Positions 13,531 to 20,569 of a DNA stretch of 22,181 nt are shown piece by piece. The position numbers and the translations under genes are program-made. The stretch is taken from the IMG/VR virus record IMGVR_UViG_3300035670_005291, positions 1-22,181 of that record; one strand, given 5' to 3'. The notes under the pieces are model-generated. The model had not been told where the DNA came from. It saw only the letters and a program-made list of their open reading frames with translations, and made no database searches. Origin of the DNA: a virus. How positions within the stretch are numbered: the stretch's first letter is position 1; each line of letters begins with the position of its first letter.

Positions 13531-16061
13531 GAGAAGAAACTATCTAATGTATTTCGTTTCTCTACATCCCAGCCAATACAATTCAAAATGATCTTGATTG
13601 GTTCGATGAAAGATTTCTGAAACTGCATTTCATAATCAACATAAGTTTGCAATTCTAATTCCTTTGGCATCCTAAGTGGATAAGATATGACATTCTCTTT
13701 GACTGGATTAGGAGTCTTGAGATATGTGAATCTCAATTTTTCTCCCTCTTTAATCATAGGATATTTTTTATCTAGTCCAAACTTTTCTAAGTAGTGATTA
13801 TATAGAATTGCACCTTTGACATGTATTGGAGTTCCTTTCTTGTACATGGTAACTGAATCTGAATACTCAGAGATACCATTTACACTTCTAGGAAAAGAAA
13901 TCTCTTCTACAGGTAATTTTCTAAACTCTTCGTGGAATTCTTCAATATAATCTTGTACTGTACTTTCATCAGAATTAATAATCAAGCGAATCACTTCTCG
14001 CATCTTCTCTTTCACAGCAGCAGGCGTAGAAGATTTGACAACTTCTAGACCCATGATCTTCATATCTGGTTCGTTGTACTGTACACCTTCGTTATTGTAA
14101 ACATTCAACACATATCGTTTCTTGGCAGTCCATATTCCTTTGTCTGCAAGAGCCTCTCGTTTCATTTGCATTTTTTGTTGAAACGCATTGACATACTCAG
14201 CAAGTTCCTCGTAGCTCTTATCAATATACGGTTGAATTTTATCCTCACATACCTTATCCATGAAGGCGATGATTTTCTTAGTATCGCTTGTTTCTGTGAA
14301 CACAGAACCCACCAAAGATGAAAGATTGAGATAGATCGAGTCAGTATCCGATGCAATAACATAATCGTTATCCGTTTTGAGAATTTTGTTTAGATATTGA
14401 TTTAGTTTCCCTTCGATCCAACGAATAGACAATTGACCAGCAAGTGTGATCGCAAGAGCCTGTCGCAGATCGTAGAATCTGAAATATTTAGACCCCATTG
14501 CACCATAAGCAGAGTTCAAAGAAACTTTTTTTGCAAGTTGAAGATTATTATATCTTGCAACTAGTTTTTCAATTTCAATCTTCTTTTTAGGATCTTTCTC
14601 GTTCTCGTAATCTTGTTTTGCCTTCAGCATCAACTTCTTAAACTTCTTACGATCTTCATACATCTCTTCCATCATCTTAGGTAAGAAACCTTGAATGTCA
14701 GTTCTGAAGAATTGGCCATTTGGTGTTAGACATGCATTTTTTAATCCACACTCTTTGATTCGTACTTCTTTGTTCAACAGTCTTTCTACACTTACACCTT
14801 GACCAAGAATATGCATCATAGGTGGTGTATAATCAGAAGTTTCGATCAAAGTCTCTGGTGAGATATTGTACTGAATCATCAGGTGAGGATACAGACTGTT
14901 CAAGTCAAACGATGCGACCCAGTTGTGTAAACCTACCTGTGGGTCTTTTACATATGCACCTTCATATGCTGCATCTTTTTCCTTTCTTTCTTTTGGCGGA
15001 ATAAGAATATTCTTTTCAAGAAGATAAGAATAGATCAGAGAGTCCCACATTCTTGTCTGAGCAAAAACATCTTCATAATTTGTTTTTGTATCATAGGCAA
15101 GAGTGAGAGCCAACTCAATCAATTTCAGTTTGTCTTCAAGTTCAAAAATAAGTTCAACGTCAACGATATTATACTCAATAAATTTTTGAAAGTTTCTTTT
15201 GTAGAGGGTATGCAGATTATCATATTCTGAATAGTCTACTTTCTCTTTGTTGAGTTCTGAATATGCAATGTGATTCAGAGTATAGTTTTCTTGTGACTTG
15301 CCATTTGGAGCATACCATCTGTAAAGATGAATATAGTCTAATAGAGCAACACCAAGAATACCATAACTCTTTTTGAGTTTGCCTTTGACCATAACTTCTC
15401 TCTCAGAAACATAATTCCAAGGCGAGAGTTTTCTACATTCTTGTTCACCAAGAATACGATTGAAACGATTGATGATGTATGGAATATCAAAGAATTCCGT
15501 ATTCCAGCCAGACAAAACATCTGGGCAATATTCTTGCCACCACATCAGAAACTTTTTACATAGAGTGTATTCATCAGGACACTCTACATATTTTTCATTT
15601 CCTTTTGTGGTGTATTTGCCACAACCAAAAACAATCGTCTCACCACTTAAGTATTTTAAGCAGATTGAAACGATTGGTTCTGTTGCCTTGTATGGGTCAG
15701 GAAATCCATTCTCTGATCCAACTTCGATATCGATTACAGCAATAGAGATATTATTAATATCCCATTCGATAGATCCTTTGTGATGATCAGCAATAAAAGC
15801 ATACTCATACCTATCATTGCCATAAATTTTAAAGTTCTCAACTTCTTCATACCTTTTTACAAAATCTTTAGCCTCACGAATAGTTTCAAACTTTTTAGCC
15901 TCTAGTGGCTCATTGAAAAGAGTTTTAAACTCTGTTTGTTTTTTAGTTGGCAAATATAAAACTGGAGAGTACTCTATTCTATCTTGAATTCGTTTACCAT
16001 TTTTTATGCCACGATATAGAACATTGTTACCCTGAACTGCTATATTTGTATAATATTTCAT
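13527..16061 (-). CDS. 43: DNA polymerase gp43, family B
   Basis: An 844-residue replicative polymerase with proofreading exonuclease, close in length to T4 gp43 (898). Exonuclease motifs are DIEV (D111, E113), NTEFFDIPYI at 187-196 and YNIVDV with D301. Polymerase motif A is SFDLNSLYPHL with D386, motif B KKVSLNSAYG at 511-520, and motif C SDTDS at 571-575. All catalytic residues are present, so it should be active. The C-terminus TLDSFFS is in the position of the sliding-clamp-binding peptide of T4/RB69 polymerase. The start at 16061 shares a base with the stop of the preceding 99-residue gene (TAATG). There is no intein or intron. It is encoded in one piece. Confidence 0.97.
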   Translation of the reverse strand: MKYYTNIAVQGNNVLYRGIKNGKRIQDRIEYSPVLYLPTKKQTEFKTLFNEPLEAKKFETIREAKDFVKRYEEVENFKIYGNDRYEYAFIADHHKGSIEWDINNISIAVIDIEVGSENGFPDPYKATEPIVSICLKYLSGETIVFGCGKYTTKGNEKYVECPDEYTLCKKFLMWWQEYCPDVLSGWNTEFFDIPYIINRFNRILGEQECRKLSPWNYVSEREVMVKGKLKKSYGILGVALLDYIHLYRWYAPNGKSQENYTLNHIAYSELNKEKVDYSEYDNLHTLYKRNFQKFIEYNIVDVELIFELEDKLKLIELALTLAYDTKTNYEDVFAQTRMWDSLIYSYLLEKNILIPPKERKEKDAAYEGAYVKDPQVGLHNWVASFDLNSLYPHLMIQYNISPETLIETSDYTPPMMHILGQGVSVERLLNKEVRIKECGLKNACLTPNGQFFRTDIQGFLPKMMEEMYEDRKKFKKLMLKAKQDYENEKDPKKKIEIEKLVARYNNLQLAKKVSLNSAYGAMGSKYFRFYDLRQALAITLAGQLSIRWIEGKLNQYLNKILKTDNDYVIASDTDSIYLNLSSLVGSVFTETSDTKKIIAFMDKVCEDKIQPYIDKSYEELAEYVNAFQQKMQMKREALADKGIWTAKKRYVLNVYNNEGVQYNEPDMKIMGLEVVKSSTPAAVKEKMREVIRLIINSDESTVQDYIEEFHEEFRKLPVEEISFPRSVNGISEYSDSVTMYKKGTPIHVKGAILYNHYLEKFGLDKKYPMIKEGEKLRFTYLKTPNPVKENVISYPLRMPKELELQTYVDYEMQFQKSFIEPIKIILNCIGWDVEKRNTLDSFFS

Positions 16062-16360
16062 TAGATTTTGGGAATTGCTGATGCTATTGTAATACCTGAA
16101 CCAAAAATTTTACTGTACTCATTTTCAAGTTCAGTAACCGGATTGTTAATAGTAAGAATGTCAATTATATTGAAAGTAATTCCTGTTTTAAACTCTTGAC
16201 TAAACTCTAGAAATGGAACAAATCCCATCATTGGACCATCTTTACTAGGTTGTACAATTACTTGTACAGGCTCTTTAATAGTAATAGTTTCTTTACTCTG
16301 ATCAACAACATTACCAATCAATGTTTGATTGGTTTTAAATGTAATTAATTTATTGCTCAT
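16061..16360 (-). CDS. Conserved 99-aa protein, Sm-like barrel candidate
   Basis: A 99-residue protein with alternating short beta strands: NKLITFKTNQTLIGNVVDQSKETITIKEPVQVIVQ, then GPMMGFVPFLEFS and a C-terminal ENEYSKIFGSGITIA. The first half reads like an Sm-like or SH3-like small barrel (strand pattern as in Hfq/LSm), and the NEYxxxFGSGI ending recurs in T4-like marine phages just before gene 43. The function is not known to me. An RNA- or DNA-binding role near the polymerase is possible from the fold guess only. It overlaps the following polymerase gene by one base and the preceding 74-residue gene by four. Confidence 0.78.
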   Translation of the reverse strand: MSNKLITFKTNQTLIGNVVDQSKETITIKEPVQVIVQPSKDGPMMGFVPFLEFSQEFKTGITFNIIDILTINNPVTELENEYSKIFGSGITIASAIPKI

Positions 16361-16581
16361 GTTGGAATCTCCGTTTCATAATCAAATACTTTAAGTGTTA
16401 CCCAGCGTTTAGGGAACAACATTTCTTTTCCAACAAAATCTTTGATGTTGTAATTTGGATCAGGAACTAATCCAATCAACTCAATTTTGTTATCATAATC
16501 TCTGAGATAGAGATCATACTTGTCAGCAGCAATAGTTCTATTCCTAATGGCCAACTTCTTTGCAATTTCTTGTATACTCAT
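16357..16581 (-). CDS. Hypothetical 74-aa protein
   Basis: A 74-residue protein starting at ATG 16581, overlapping the MazG stop as ATGA and ending in an ATGA overlap with the 99-residue gene. The N-terminal helix MSIQEIAKKLAIRNRTIAADKYDLYLRD is followed by probable strands (KIELIGLV, EMLFPKRWVTLKVFDYE). I do not recognise a family. Its tight coupling on both sides supports a real gene of the polymerase operon. Confidence 0.7.
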   Translation of the reverse strand: MSIQEIAKKLAIRNRTIAADKYDLYLRDYDNKIELIGLVPDPNYNIKDFVGKEMLFPKRWVTLKVFDYETEIPT

Positions 16582-16955
16582 ACTTTTTCTCCATTAACAA
16601 ACTTACTAAAATCAGGTGGTTGCCAACCTTCAGGTTTCAAAATTTTACCATCATCTCTACGCAAAACTTGTTTGGTATCTTTATCAATTTTCCTTAGATT
16701 GCTCAATGCACCTTCATCCCAAATTTTATCACAATCCCAGCCTTTTGACAACATATATCCTACAATTACCCAAATCATATCGAAACAAGCATCGATCTCT
16801 TCTACTTCATCATTATTTAAACGAGCATCAGTAAACTCATTGAATTCTTCAACAATAAGTTTATGATAAAGTTTTGCTTGTGTGGGATTGTTTACAATTG
16901 TAGATTGACCTGCAGCTTGCATGAAGACTTGTACATCAGAAAACACTTTAGTCAT
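16578..16955 (-). CDS. mazG: MazG-like nucleotide pyrophosphohydrolase
   Basis: I start at ATG 16955 (MTKVFSDVQVFMQAAGQ), with GAGG 5-6 nt upstream; the longer frame to 17027 would run through the structured element. The product is 125 residues. EEFNEF near 42-47 gives the EExxE half and EEIDACFD gives ExxDxxxD, the metal-binding pattern of all-alpha NTP pyrophosphohydrolases (MazG/HisE group). After the domain comes a conserved-looking tail with KGWDCDKIWDEGALSNLRKI and PEGWQPPDF. The enzyme probably hydrolyses (d)NTPs or related nucleotides in the host cytoplasm; in T4-like phages MazG has been linked to alarmone or dNTP control, though this is unsettled. It heads the polymerase operon. Confidence 0.83.
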   Translation of the reverse strand: MTKVFSDVQVFMQAAGQSTIVNNPTQAKLYHKLIVEEFNEFTDARLNNDEVEEIDACFDMIWVIVGYMLSKGWDCDKIWDEGALSNLRKIDKDTKQVLRRDDGKILKPEGWQPPDFSKFVNGEKV

Positions 16956-16966
16956 TATAACCTCAT

Positions 16967-17041
16967 AAAAAAAGTAACCCCGAATGGTGCGCTTTGCCAT
17001 TCCGCTAGTGGAATGTATCACAGTCAAGAGGCGTTCGGGGT
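16967..17041 (-). ncRNA. 65-nt closed stem element followed by U-tract
   Basis: On the minus strand the stretch 17041-16977 is closed by a perfect 8-bp stem, ACCCCGAA with TTCGGGGT. It contains an inner 6-bp hairpin CATTCC/GGAATG (17015-16998, 6-nt loop). TTAC and then seven T residues (16973-16967) follow. A TATAAATA box ends about 12 nt before its 5' side. It could be a terminator for the pstS-rubrerythrin unit, a small RNA with its own promoter, or a structured leader of mazG. It is not a tRNA: there is no T arm and it is too short. Confidence 0.45.
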
Positions 17042-17052
17042 GTTGTTAAATC

Positions 17053-17060
17053 TATTTATA
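17053..17060 (-). promoter_or_regulatory. Candidate TATAAATA late promoter before structured element
   Basis: An exact minus-strand TATAAATA whose TAA is also the rubrerythrin stop. A transcript starting at the usual distance would begin near 17047, just before the 65-nt stem element, and continue into mazG. The match could be chance at this AT content; the placement is the main support. Confidence 0.4.
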
Positions 17061-17490
17061 CTTCGGCTTTATATTTCTCTAAAGTCTTAGTGAATTTACC
17101 TGCGTGACTGCGTTCTGCTTTTGCAAGAGTTTCAAACCAATCTGCAATCTCATCAAAACCTTCATCACGGGCAGTCTTTGCCATTCCTGGATACATGTCA
17201 GTGTATTCATGTGTCTCACCTTCAATTGCTGAATGTAATGCCTCTGCGACTGAATTTACTTGTTCACCAGTACCTGGATCACCTGCGCCACCTTTGAGTA
17301 GATACTCCATGTGACCGTGTGCGTGACCAGTTTCACCTTCTGCCGTGTTACGAAATACTGAGGCAACTTCTGGCGCACCCTCAATATCTGCCATGTTTGC
17401 AAAATATAGATATCTGCGGTTGGCCATTGATTCACCTGCAAAAGCCTCTTTTAAGCACTCAGCAGTTTTAGTTCCTTTTAATGTTGGCAT
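17056..17490 (-). CDS. Rubrerythrin-like diiron protein without rubredoxin domain
   Basis: A 144-residue ferritin-like four-helix protein, probably a peroxide-scavenging or iron-handling diiron enzyme. Likely iron ligands are E20 (AFAGES), E53 and H56 (EGETGH), E92 (EGETHEY), and E126 with H129 (AERSH). Full-length rubrerythrins are about 190 residues with a C-terminal rubredoxin-like FeS4 site; that domain and its CxxC pairs are absent here, as in the short rubrerythrin group of aerobic bacteria. The only Cys is C12. The sequence is highly conserved ([32 protein letters not shown] without gaps), which suggests recent acquisition from a host. AGGAG is 11 nt before ATG 17490. It follows pstS and the 38-residue microgene in one unit. 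Confidence 0.9.
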   Translation of the reverse strand: MPTLKGTKTAECLKEAFAGESMANRRYLYFANMADIEGAPEVASVFRNTAEGETGHAHGHMEYLLKGGAGDPGTGEQVNSVAEALHSAIEGETHEYTDMYPGMAKTARDEGFDEIADWFETLAKAERSHAGKFTKTLEKYKAEV

Positions 17491-17506
17491 AATATTTTTT
17501 CTCCTA

Positions 17507-17623
17507 TCATTTGCCTTTTAATTGACGAATTACTTCTTCGATCTCGCCTCGGATACTTTCGTTTGAGGAGGGTATCCAAGGCAAAATATGTTGCAATAAT
17601 CTAATTACATCTTGTGGGTTCAT
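17507..17623 (-). CDS. 38-aa microgene coupled to pstS
   Basis: A short open frame begins with ATG 17623, overlapping the pstS stop as ATGA, and ends with TGA at 17507. The 38-residue product, MNPQDVIRLLQHILPWIPS followed by an acidic and basic amphipathic helix, has no signal peptide. The rubrerythrin ribosome site AGGAG follows right after its stop. The stop-start overlap and exact fit between two genes argue for translation. An inverted repeat GGATAC/GTATCC lies within it. I do not recognise a family. It could instead be a coupling leader for rubrerythrin. Confidence 0.55.
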   Translation of the reverse strand: MNPQDVIRLLQHILPWIPSSNESIRGEIEEVIRQLKGK

Positions 17624-18636
17624 TTGTTATTAATCTGACTCCAAACTTTTTCACGAATCTGTTTTGTTAGTATATCAGGAAGTGGAACATAGTCAAGCTC
17701 TAATGCTAACTGTTTGCCATTCTTAAATGCCCAATCAAAGAACTTTAGAACTTCTTGTGACTGTGCTTTGTCTGCTGGATCTTTGTACATAATAATAAAT
17801 GATGCAGTAGAAACTGGCCATGCATCTTTACCTTTCTGATCTACAATACTCAAACCCATACCTGGTACTGAGAACCAATCAGCACCTGCAGCTGCAGCAG
17901 CAAAAGTCTTGTCATCTGGATCTACAAACACACCATCTTTGTTTTGTAGTTTCAAATGAGGAATCTTATTCTTCTTAGCATATGCATACTCAACATATCC
18001 AATAGAACCTTTGATTCGTGACACATTTGCAGCGACACCTTCGTTACCTTTACCACCTACACTACTTGCTGCTGGCCATTTTACTGCTGCACCTCTTCCA
18101 ACCTTCTCTGCCCACTCTTTACTCACAACAGTAAGATAGTCAGTCCAGTTAAAAGTTGTGCCAGAACCATCAGCACGGTGAACTACTGTAATTGCAAGGT
18201 CTGGTAGTTTCTTACCAGGATTTAATGCAGCAAGTTTTGGATCATTCCAATTTGTAATAGTTCCCATAAACAATTCTGCAAGGATTGGTCCAGTAACTCT
18301 CAACTCACCAGGAGCAAATCCATCTAAGTTAATAACTGGAACAGTACCACCAATAACTGCTGGGAATTGCACCTGGCCATTCTTATCTAAATCTTCTCCT
18401 TTTACTGGAGCGTCAGAAGCACCAAAAGTAACTGTCTTTGCATTGATCTGTCTAATACCACCAGAGCTACCAATACTCTGATAGTTTAATCCAACACCAG
18501 TTTCTTTCTTATATGCCTCTGCCCACTTAGCATAGATTGGATATGGGAAAGTAGCACCAGCACCTGTAATATCTGCGGCAAAAGCAGAAACAGATACTAC
18601 AGATGCAACGAAAACACTTAACAATTTATTAATCAA
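17620..18636 (-). CDS. pstS: PstS periplasmic phosphate-binding protein
   Basis: A 338-residue substrate-binding protein of the ABC phosphate importer, acting in the host periplasm. Residues 1-20 form a signal peptide (MINKLLSVFVASVVSVSAFA, cut before ADIT). Phosphate-binding motifs are GAGATFPYPIY, GSSGGI, FGASDAP and HRADGSGTTFNWTDYL. The start is TTG 18636, chosen because AAAGGAG lies 6 nt before it and no better ATG is near. Phage-borne pstS is known in marine T4-like phages, where it is thought to keep phosphate uptake high during infection. No pstC, pstA, pstB or phoB is present, so it must use the host transporter. The sequence resembles proteobacterial, possibly betaproteobacterial, PstS. 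Confidence 0.95.
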   Translation of the reverse strand: MINKLLSVFVASVVSVSAFAADITGAGATFPYPIYAKWAEAYKKETGVGLNYQSIGSSGGIRQINAKTVTFGASDAPVKGEDLDKNGQVQFPAVIGGTVPVINLDGFAPGELRVTGPILAELFMGTITNWNDPKLAALNPGKKLPDLAITVVHRADGSGTTFNWTDYLTVVSKEWAEKVGRGAAVKWPAASSVGGKGNEGVAANVSRIKGSIGYVEYAYAKKNKIPHLKLQNKDGVFVDPDDKTFAAAAAGADWFSVPGMGLSIVDQKGKDAWPVSTASFIIMYKDPADKAQSQEVLKFFDWAFKNGKQLALELDYVPLPDILTKQIREKVWSQINNK

Positions 18637-18661
18637 TTTTTTCTCCTTTATTCAAATTCAG

Positions 18662-18682
18662 TGACAATTGTAATAATTGTCA
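18662..18682. promoter_or_regulatory. 21-bp palindrome upstream of pstS
   Basis: A perfect inverted repeat TGACAATT / AATTGTCA with a 5-nt spacer sits 26 nt before the pstS start, in the 110-nt gap after the peptidase gene. It could be an operator or a small hairpin. Each arm contains TGTCA as in a Pho half-site, but the direct-repeat spacing of a PhoB box is not met. The rest of the gap is AT-rich with a weak AAAAC/GTTTT hairpin and TTGAAA, a possible -35. Confidence 0.45.
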
Positions 18683-18746
18683 TAATTATTTAACATGACG
18701 AACATCAAAAAACAGCGTTTTCAAATATTAAATTTTTGTTACAATA

Positions 18747-19223
18747 CTATGCGATGATGCCAGGCTTGTAAACAGTTTTTCCATTCTCTTTCATCGCTGT
18801 CATTACCTGCTTTTTCAAATTAGACTTATCATAGCTAACATGAACCCAACCAGAATCAGGAACACCAGGAGTGTAAAATTCAAGAATGAGTTGAGTAAAT
18901 TCCAAATTGTCTTTAATCCATTCTGCAAGATCCGCATTTGCTACTCCTGGTATTTCAATGTCTGCTGCCTGTCCTTTGCAATGGTCAGAAGTCTTTGAAC
19001 CTCCAACTGCCGCATTTACTTCTGGATGTCTAAAACCAGAATTTACTTTGACGCCTTTTTTGTAATGTTCACGAACTGGTTGTAAAACTTTTTCAGCAAG
19101 AAGTTTAAGATTGTCTACCTCTGTTTGACCTGGAATATTATCTAATCCATGTCTAAGAGCTGTCTCACTCTTTACCATCTCCGACAATGTGAAGTTTTCG
19201 CTGAGTTTTTGTTTTAGGTCCAT
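18747..19223 (-). CDS. M15-family peptidase, likely endolysin
   Basis: A 158-residue zinc peptidase of the M15 (D-Ala-D-Ala carboxypeptidase/VanY-like) family. Zinc ligands are H81 and D88 (SDHCKGQAADIE) and H128 (GWVHVS); SGFRHPEVNAAVGG at 62-75 is the usual substrate-side motif. There is no signal peptide, so in lysis it would need a holin. It would cleave peptidoglycan stem peptides. The single-domain size matches many phage lysins, but a role in entry or in host envelope change cannot be excluded. AAGGA lies 9 nt before ATG 19223. Its 5' end overlaps the AbrB-like gene by 59 nt. Confidence 0.88.
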   Translation of the reverse strand: MDLKQKLSENFTLSEMVKSETALRHGLDNIPGQTEVDNLKLLAEKVLQPVREHYKKGVKVNSGFRHPEVNAAVGGSKTSDHCKGQAADIEIPGVANADLAEWIKDNLEFTQLILEFYTPGVPDSGWVHVSYDKSNLKKQVMTAMKENGKTVYKPGIIA

Positions 19224-19401
19224 TTTTATTATCCTTTGTTATATTAGTTATTTGAACACCATTATCTAACATATCAAAGTTTAATTCGTCACCTATATTC
19301 CAATCAAGCACATCAATCAATTCTTCTGGTATTTCAATGACTGCATCACCATTATCTAGTATTTCTAGAACTTTGGATTCATACTTTTTCAATTGCAACA
19401 C
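19165..19401 (-). CDS. AbrB/SpoVT-like small DNA-binding protein
   Basis: A 78-residue protein with VLEILDNGDAVIEIPEELIDVLDWNIGDELNFDML, the strand-loop-strand pattern of the AbrB/MazE swapped-hairpin fold. The remaining 30 residues are basic (KNGPKTKTQRKLHI). There is no ATG in frame at the start; GTG at 19401 has GGAG 7 nt upstream and GTG 19404 is the alternative. Both lie within the dCMP deaminase gene. Such proteins occur in T4-like marine phages as likely regulators or antitoxin relatives; no toxin gene is beside it here. Its end overlaps the peptidase gene by 59 nt. Confidence 0.68.
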   Translation of the reverse strand: MLQLKKYESKVLEILDNGDAVIEIPEELIDVLDWNIGDELNFDMLDNGVQITNITKDNKNGPKTKTQRKLHIVGDGKE

Positions 19402-19822
19402 CACATTTCTCCAAAAATTTTAAGCCATCTTCTGTTCTATAAGTATTTCTGTAGAAGATTTTTCTGATACCAGATTGAAAAAGAGACTTTGCACATTCTA
19501 TACATGGTGCATGTGTGATAAACATGTCTGCACCATCAGAAGAATTTGTCGATCTGGCAACTTTACTGATTGCATTTATCTCAGCATGAATGACTTCTTT
19601 TTTAGTTTTTAGTATTGGGCCATCACCTTGTAAGTATGGTAATGTTGGTGTATCAACTTCTTCACAAACATTATCCCAACCAGAAGGCATGCCATTGTAA
19701 CCAATACCAATAATAGTATCATTCTTTACAATCACACACCCAACCTTAAGTCTTGTTGCTGAAGACAAATTGGCATAAGTCTCAGCGACCTTCATGTGTG
19801 CATCAATAAATTTACTCTTCAT
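19379..19822 (-). CDS. cd: dCMP deaminase
   Basis: A 147-residue zinc enzyme converting dCMP to dUMP for thymidylate synthesis, as T4 Cd does. Zinc-site residues are H79-A-E81 (VIHAEINA) and C107/C110 (APCIEC). The N-terminal FIDAHMKVAETYA and KVGCVIVKNDTIIGIGYNGMPSGWDN segments are typical of the ComEB/dCMP deaminase group. Length is a little below T4 Cd (193) because the family's insert is short. ATG 19822 overlaps the preceding 61-residue gene by 11 nt and the ribosome site is weak, so coupling is likely. Confidence 0.93.
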   Translation of the reverse strand: MKSKFIDAHMKVAETYANLSSATRLKVGCVIVKNDTIIGIGYNGMPSGWDNVCEEVDTPTLPYLQGDGPILKTKKEVIHAEINAISKVARSTNSSDGADMFITHAPCIECAKSLFQSGIRKIFYRNTYRTEDGLKFLEKCGVAIEKV

Positions 19823-19997
19823 CTTCTACTTTAACTTTTCGTTTACCTTTTTTCTTCTCTTTTGGTGGTTCAATAGACCCCAAAATTATACCACGAATGA
19901 TTTCTTTTTTAAACATCGTAGCATAACTTGGCTCCATAAATGCCATCATACGCTTGGTTGCTTTAGGTAAACGAAAGTTTTTGTCTTGTTTTAGCAT
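19812..19997 (-). CDS. Basic 61-aa conserved phage protein
   Basis: I start at ATG 19997 (MLKQDKNFRLPKATKRMMAFM), with GGAG 9 nt upstream; an in-frame TTG at 20012 would use the ribosome site itself as codons. The 61-residue product has a helical core (YATMFKKEIIRGIILG) and a charged Lys/Glu tail (KEKKKGKRKVKVEDEE). Short proteins beginning MLKQDKNFxLPK occur in T4-like marine phages as I recall, with no known role. It starts directly after the Hsp20 terminator and leads the dCMP deaminase unit. Confidence 0.7.
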   Translation of the reverse strand: MLKQDKNFRLPKATKRMMAFMEPSYATMFKKEIIRGIILGSIEPPKEKKKGKRKVKVEDEE

Positions 19998-20010
19998 AAT
20001 ATAAATCTCC

Positions 20011-20031
20011 AAAAAGGGGACCGAAGTCCCC
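20011..20031 (-). terminator. Intrinsic terminator after hsp20
   Basis: On the minus strand GGGGAC-TTCG-GTCCCC is a perfect 6-bp stem with a UUCG tetraloop, followed at once by five T. It begins 5 nt after the hsp20 stop. The T-run directly abuts the GGAG of the next gene, so read-through messages would carry the hairpin just before that ribosome site. Confidence 0.9.
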
Positions 20032-20036
20032 GTTGA

Positions 20037-20513
20037 TTAAGCAGCCTTCTGTGCCTCTTGTAGAAGCTGAGGTTTGAACTCTTTCAGTTCAGTACCAATT
20101 TCAATCTTGCGTGGCTTCTTATGTTCTGGAATGATGTTCTCAAGTCCAATACGCAGAATACCATCTTTGAATTCAGCACCTTTGACCTCAATAGTGTCTG
20201 CAATGGTAAGTGTTTTTGTAAATGATCTAGTACCAATACCACGGTGTAGATACTGTGCATCAGGTGTTTTTTCTTCTTTTTCACCTTTGATTGTAAGCAC
20301 ACTATCTTTTACTGTGATATCGATTTCATCTTTACTAAACCCAGCAATAGCAAGTTCAACGACATAATGACTGTCATCTAACTTGAGAATATTGTGTGGT
20401 GGAAAAGATGTTGTGGGCTTTACATCAGACTCTAGAAGTCTCTCAACTTCATTAAAGAAACGATCAAAACCAAGAGTGTTGTTGTAAAGTGGACCAAATG
20501 AAATACGAGTCAT
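20037..20513 (-). CDS. hsp20: Hsp20 small heat-shock protein
   Basis: A 158-residue alpha-crystallin-type chaperone that holds unfolding proteins. The start is ATG 20513 (MTRISFGPLYNNTLGFDRFF), with AAGGAG 6 nt upstream; a longer frame to 20555 lacks a ribosome site. The alpha-crystallin domain runs from about 38 to 135 (HYVVELAIAGFSKDEIDITV ... FKDGILRIGLEN, with the GxL motif) and PRKIEI supplies the C-terminal IxI motif. Length and the GFDRFF start match IbpA-like proteins. Hsp20 is a near-universal gene of T4-like cyanophages and related marine phages. It forms its own short unit, from a late-like box at 20571 to the terminator at 20011. Confidence 0.94.
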   Translation of the reverse strand: MTRISFGPLYNNTLGFDRFFNEVERLLESDVKPTTSFPPHNILKLDDSHYVVELAIAGFSKDEIDITVKDSVLTIKGEKEEKTPDAQYLHRGIGTRSFTKTLTIADTIEVKGAEFKDGILRIGLENIIPEHKKPRKIEIGTELKEFKPQLLQEAQKAA

Positions 20514-20544
20514 GTTTTTCTCCTTTTTAAGCAAGTTATATGAA

Positions 20545-20567
20545 GTGTGATCCATTAGGCATCACAC
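20545..20567 (-). promoter_or_regulatory. Leader hairpin before hsp20
   Basis: A perfect 7-bp inverted repeat GTGTGAT / ATCACAC with a 9-nt loop lies 32 nt before the hsp20 start and just after the GATAAATA box. As RNA it would form a hairpin near the 5' end of the hsp20 message. It does not visibly pair with the ribosome site. Confidence 0.5.
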
Positions 20568-20569
20568 CT

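Noticed and set aside
16977-17041. tRNA-like 7-8 bp closing stem between rubrerythrin and mazG
   Set aside because: On neither strand is there a T arm with TTC, the span is too short for a tRNA, and the inner hairpin has a 6-bp stem with a 6-nt loop rather than an anticodon arm.
18637-18746. PhoB box upstream of pstS
   Set aside because: TGTCA half-sites occur, but no two direct 7-mers with 11-nt periodicity match well on the minus strand.
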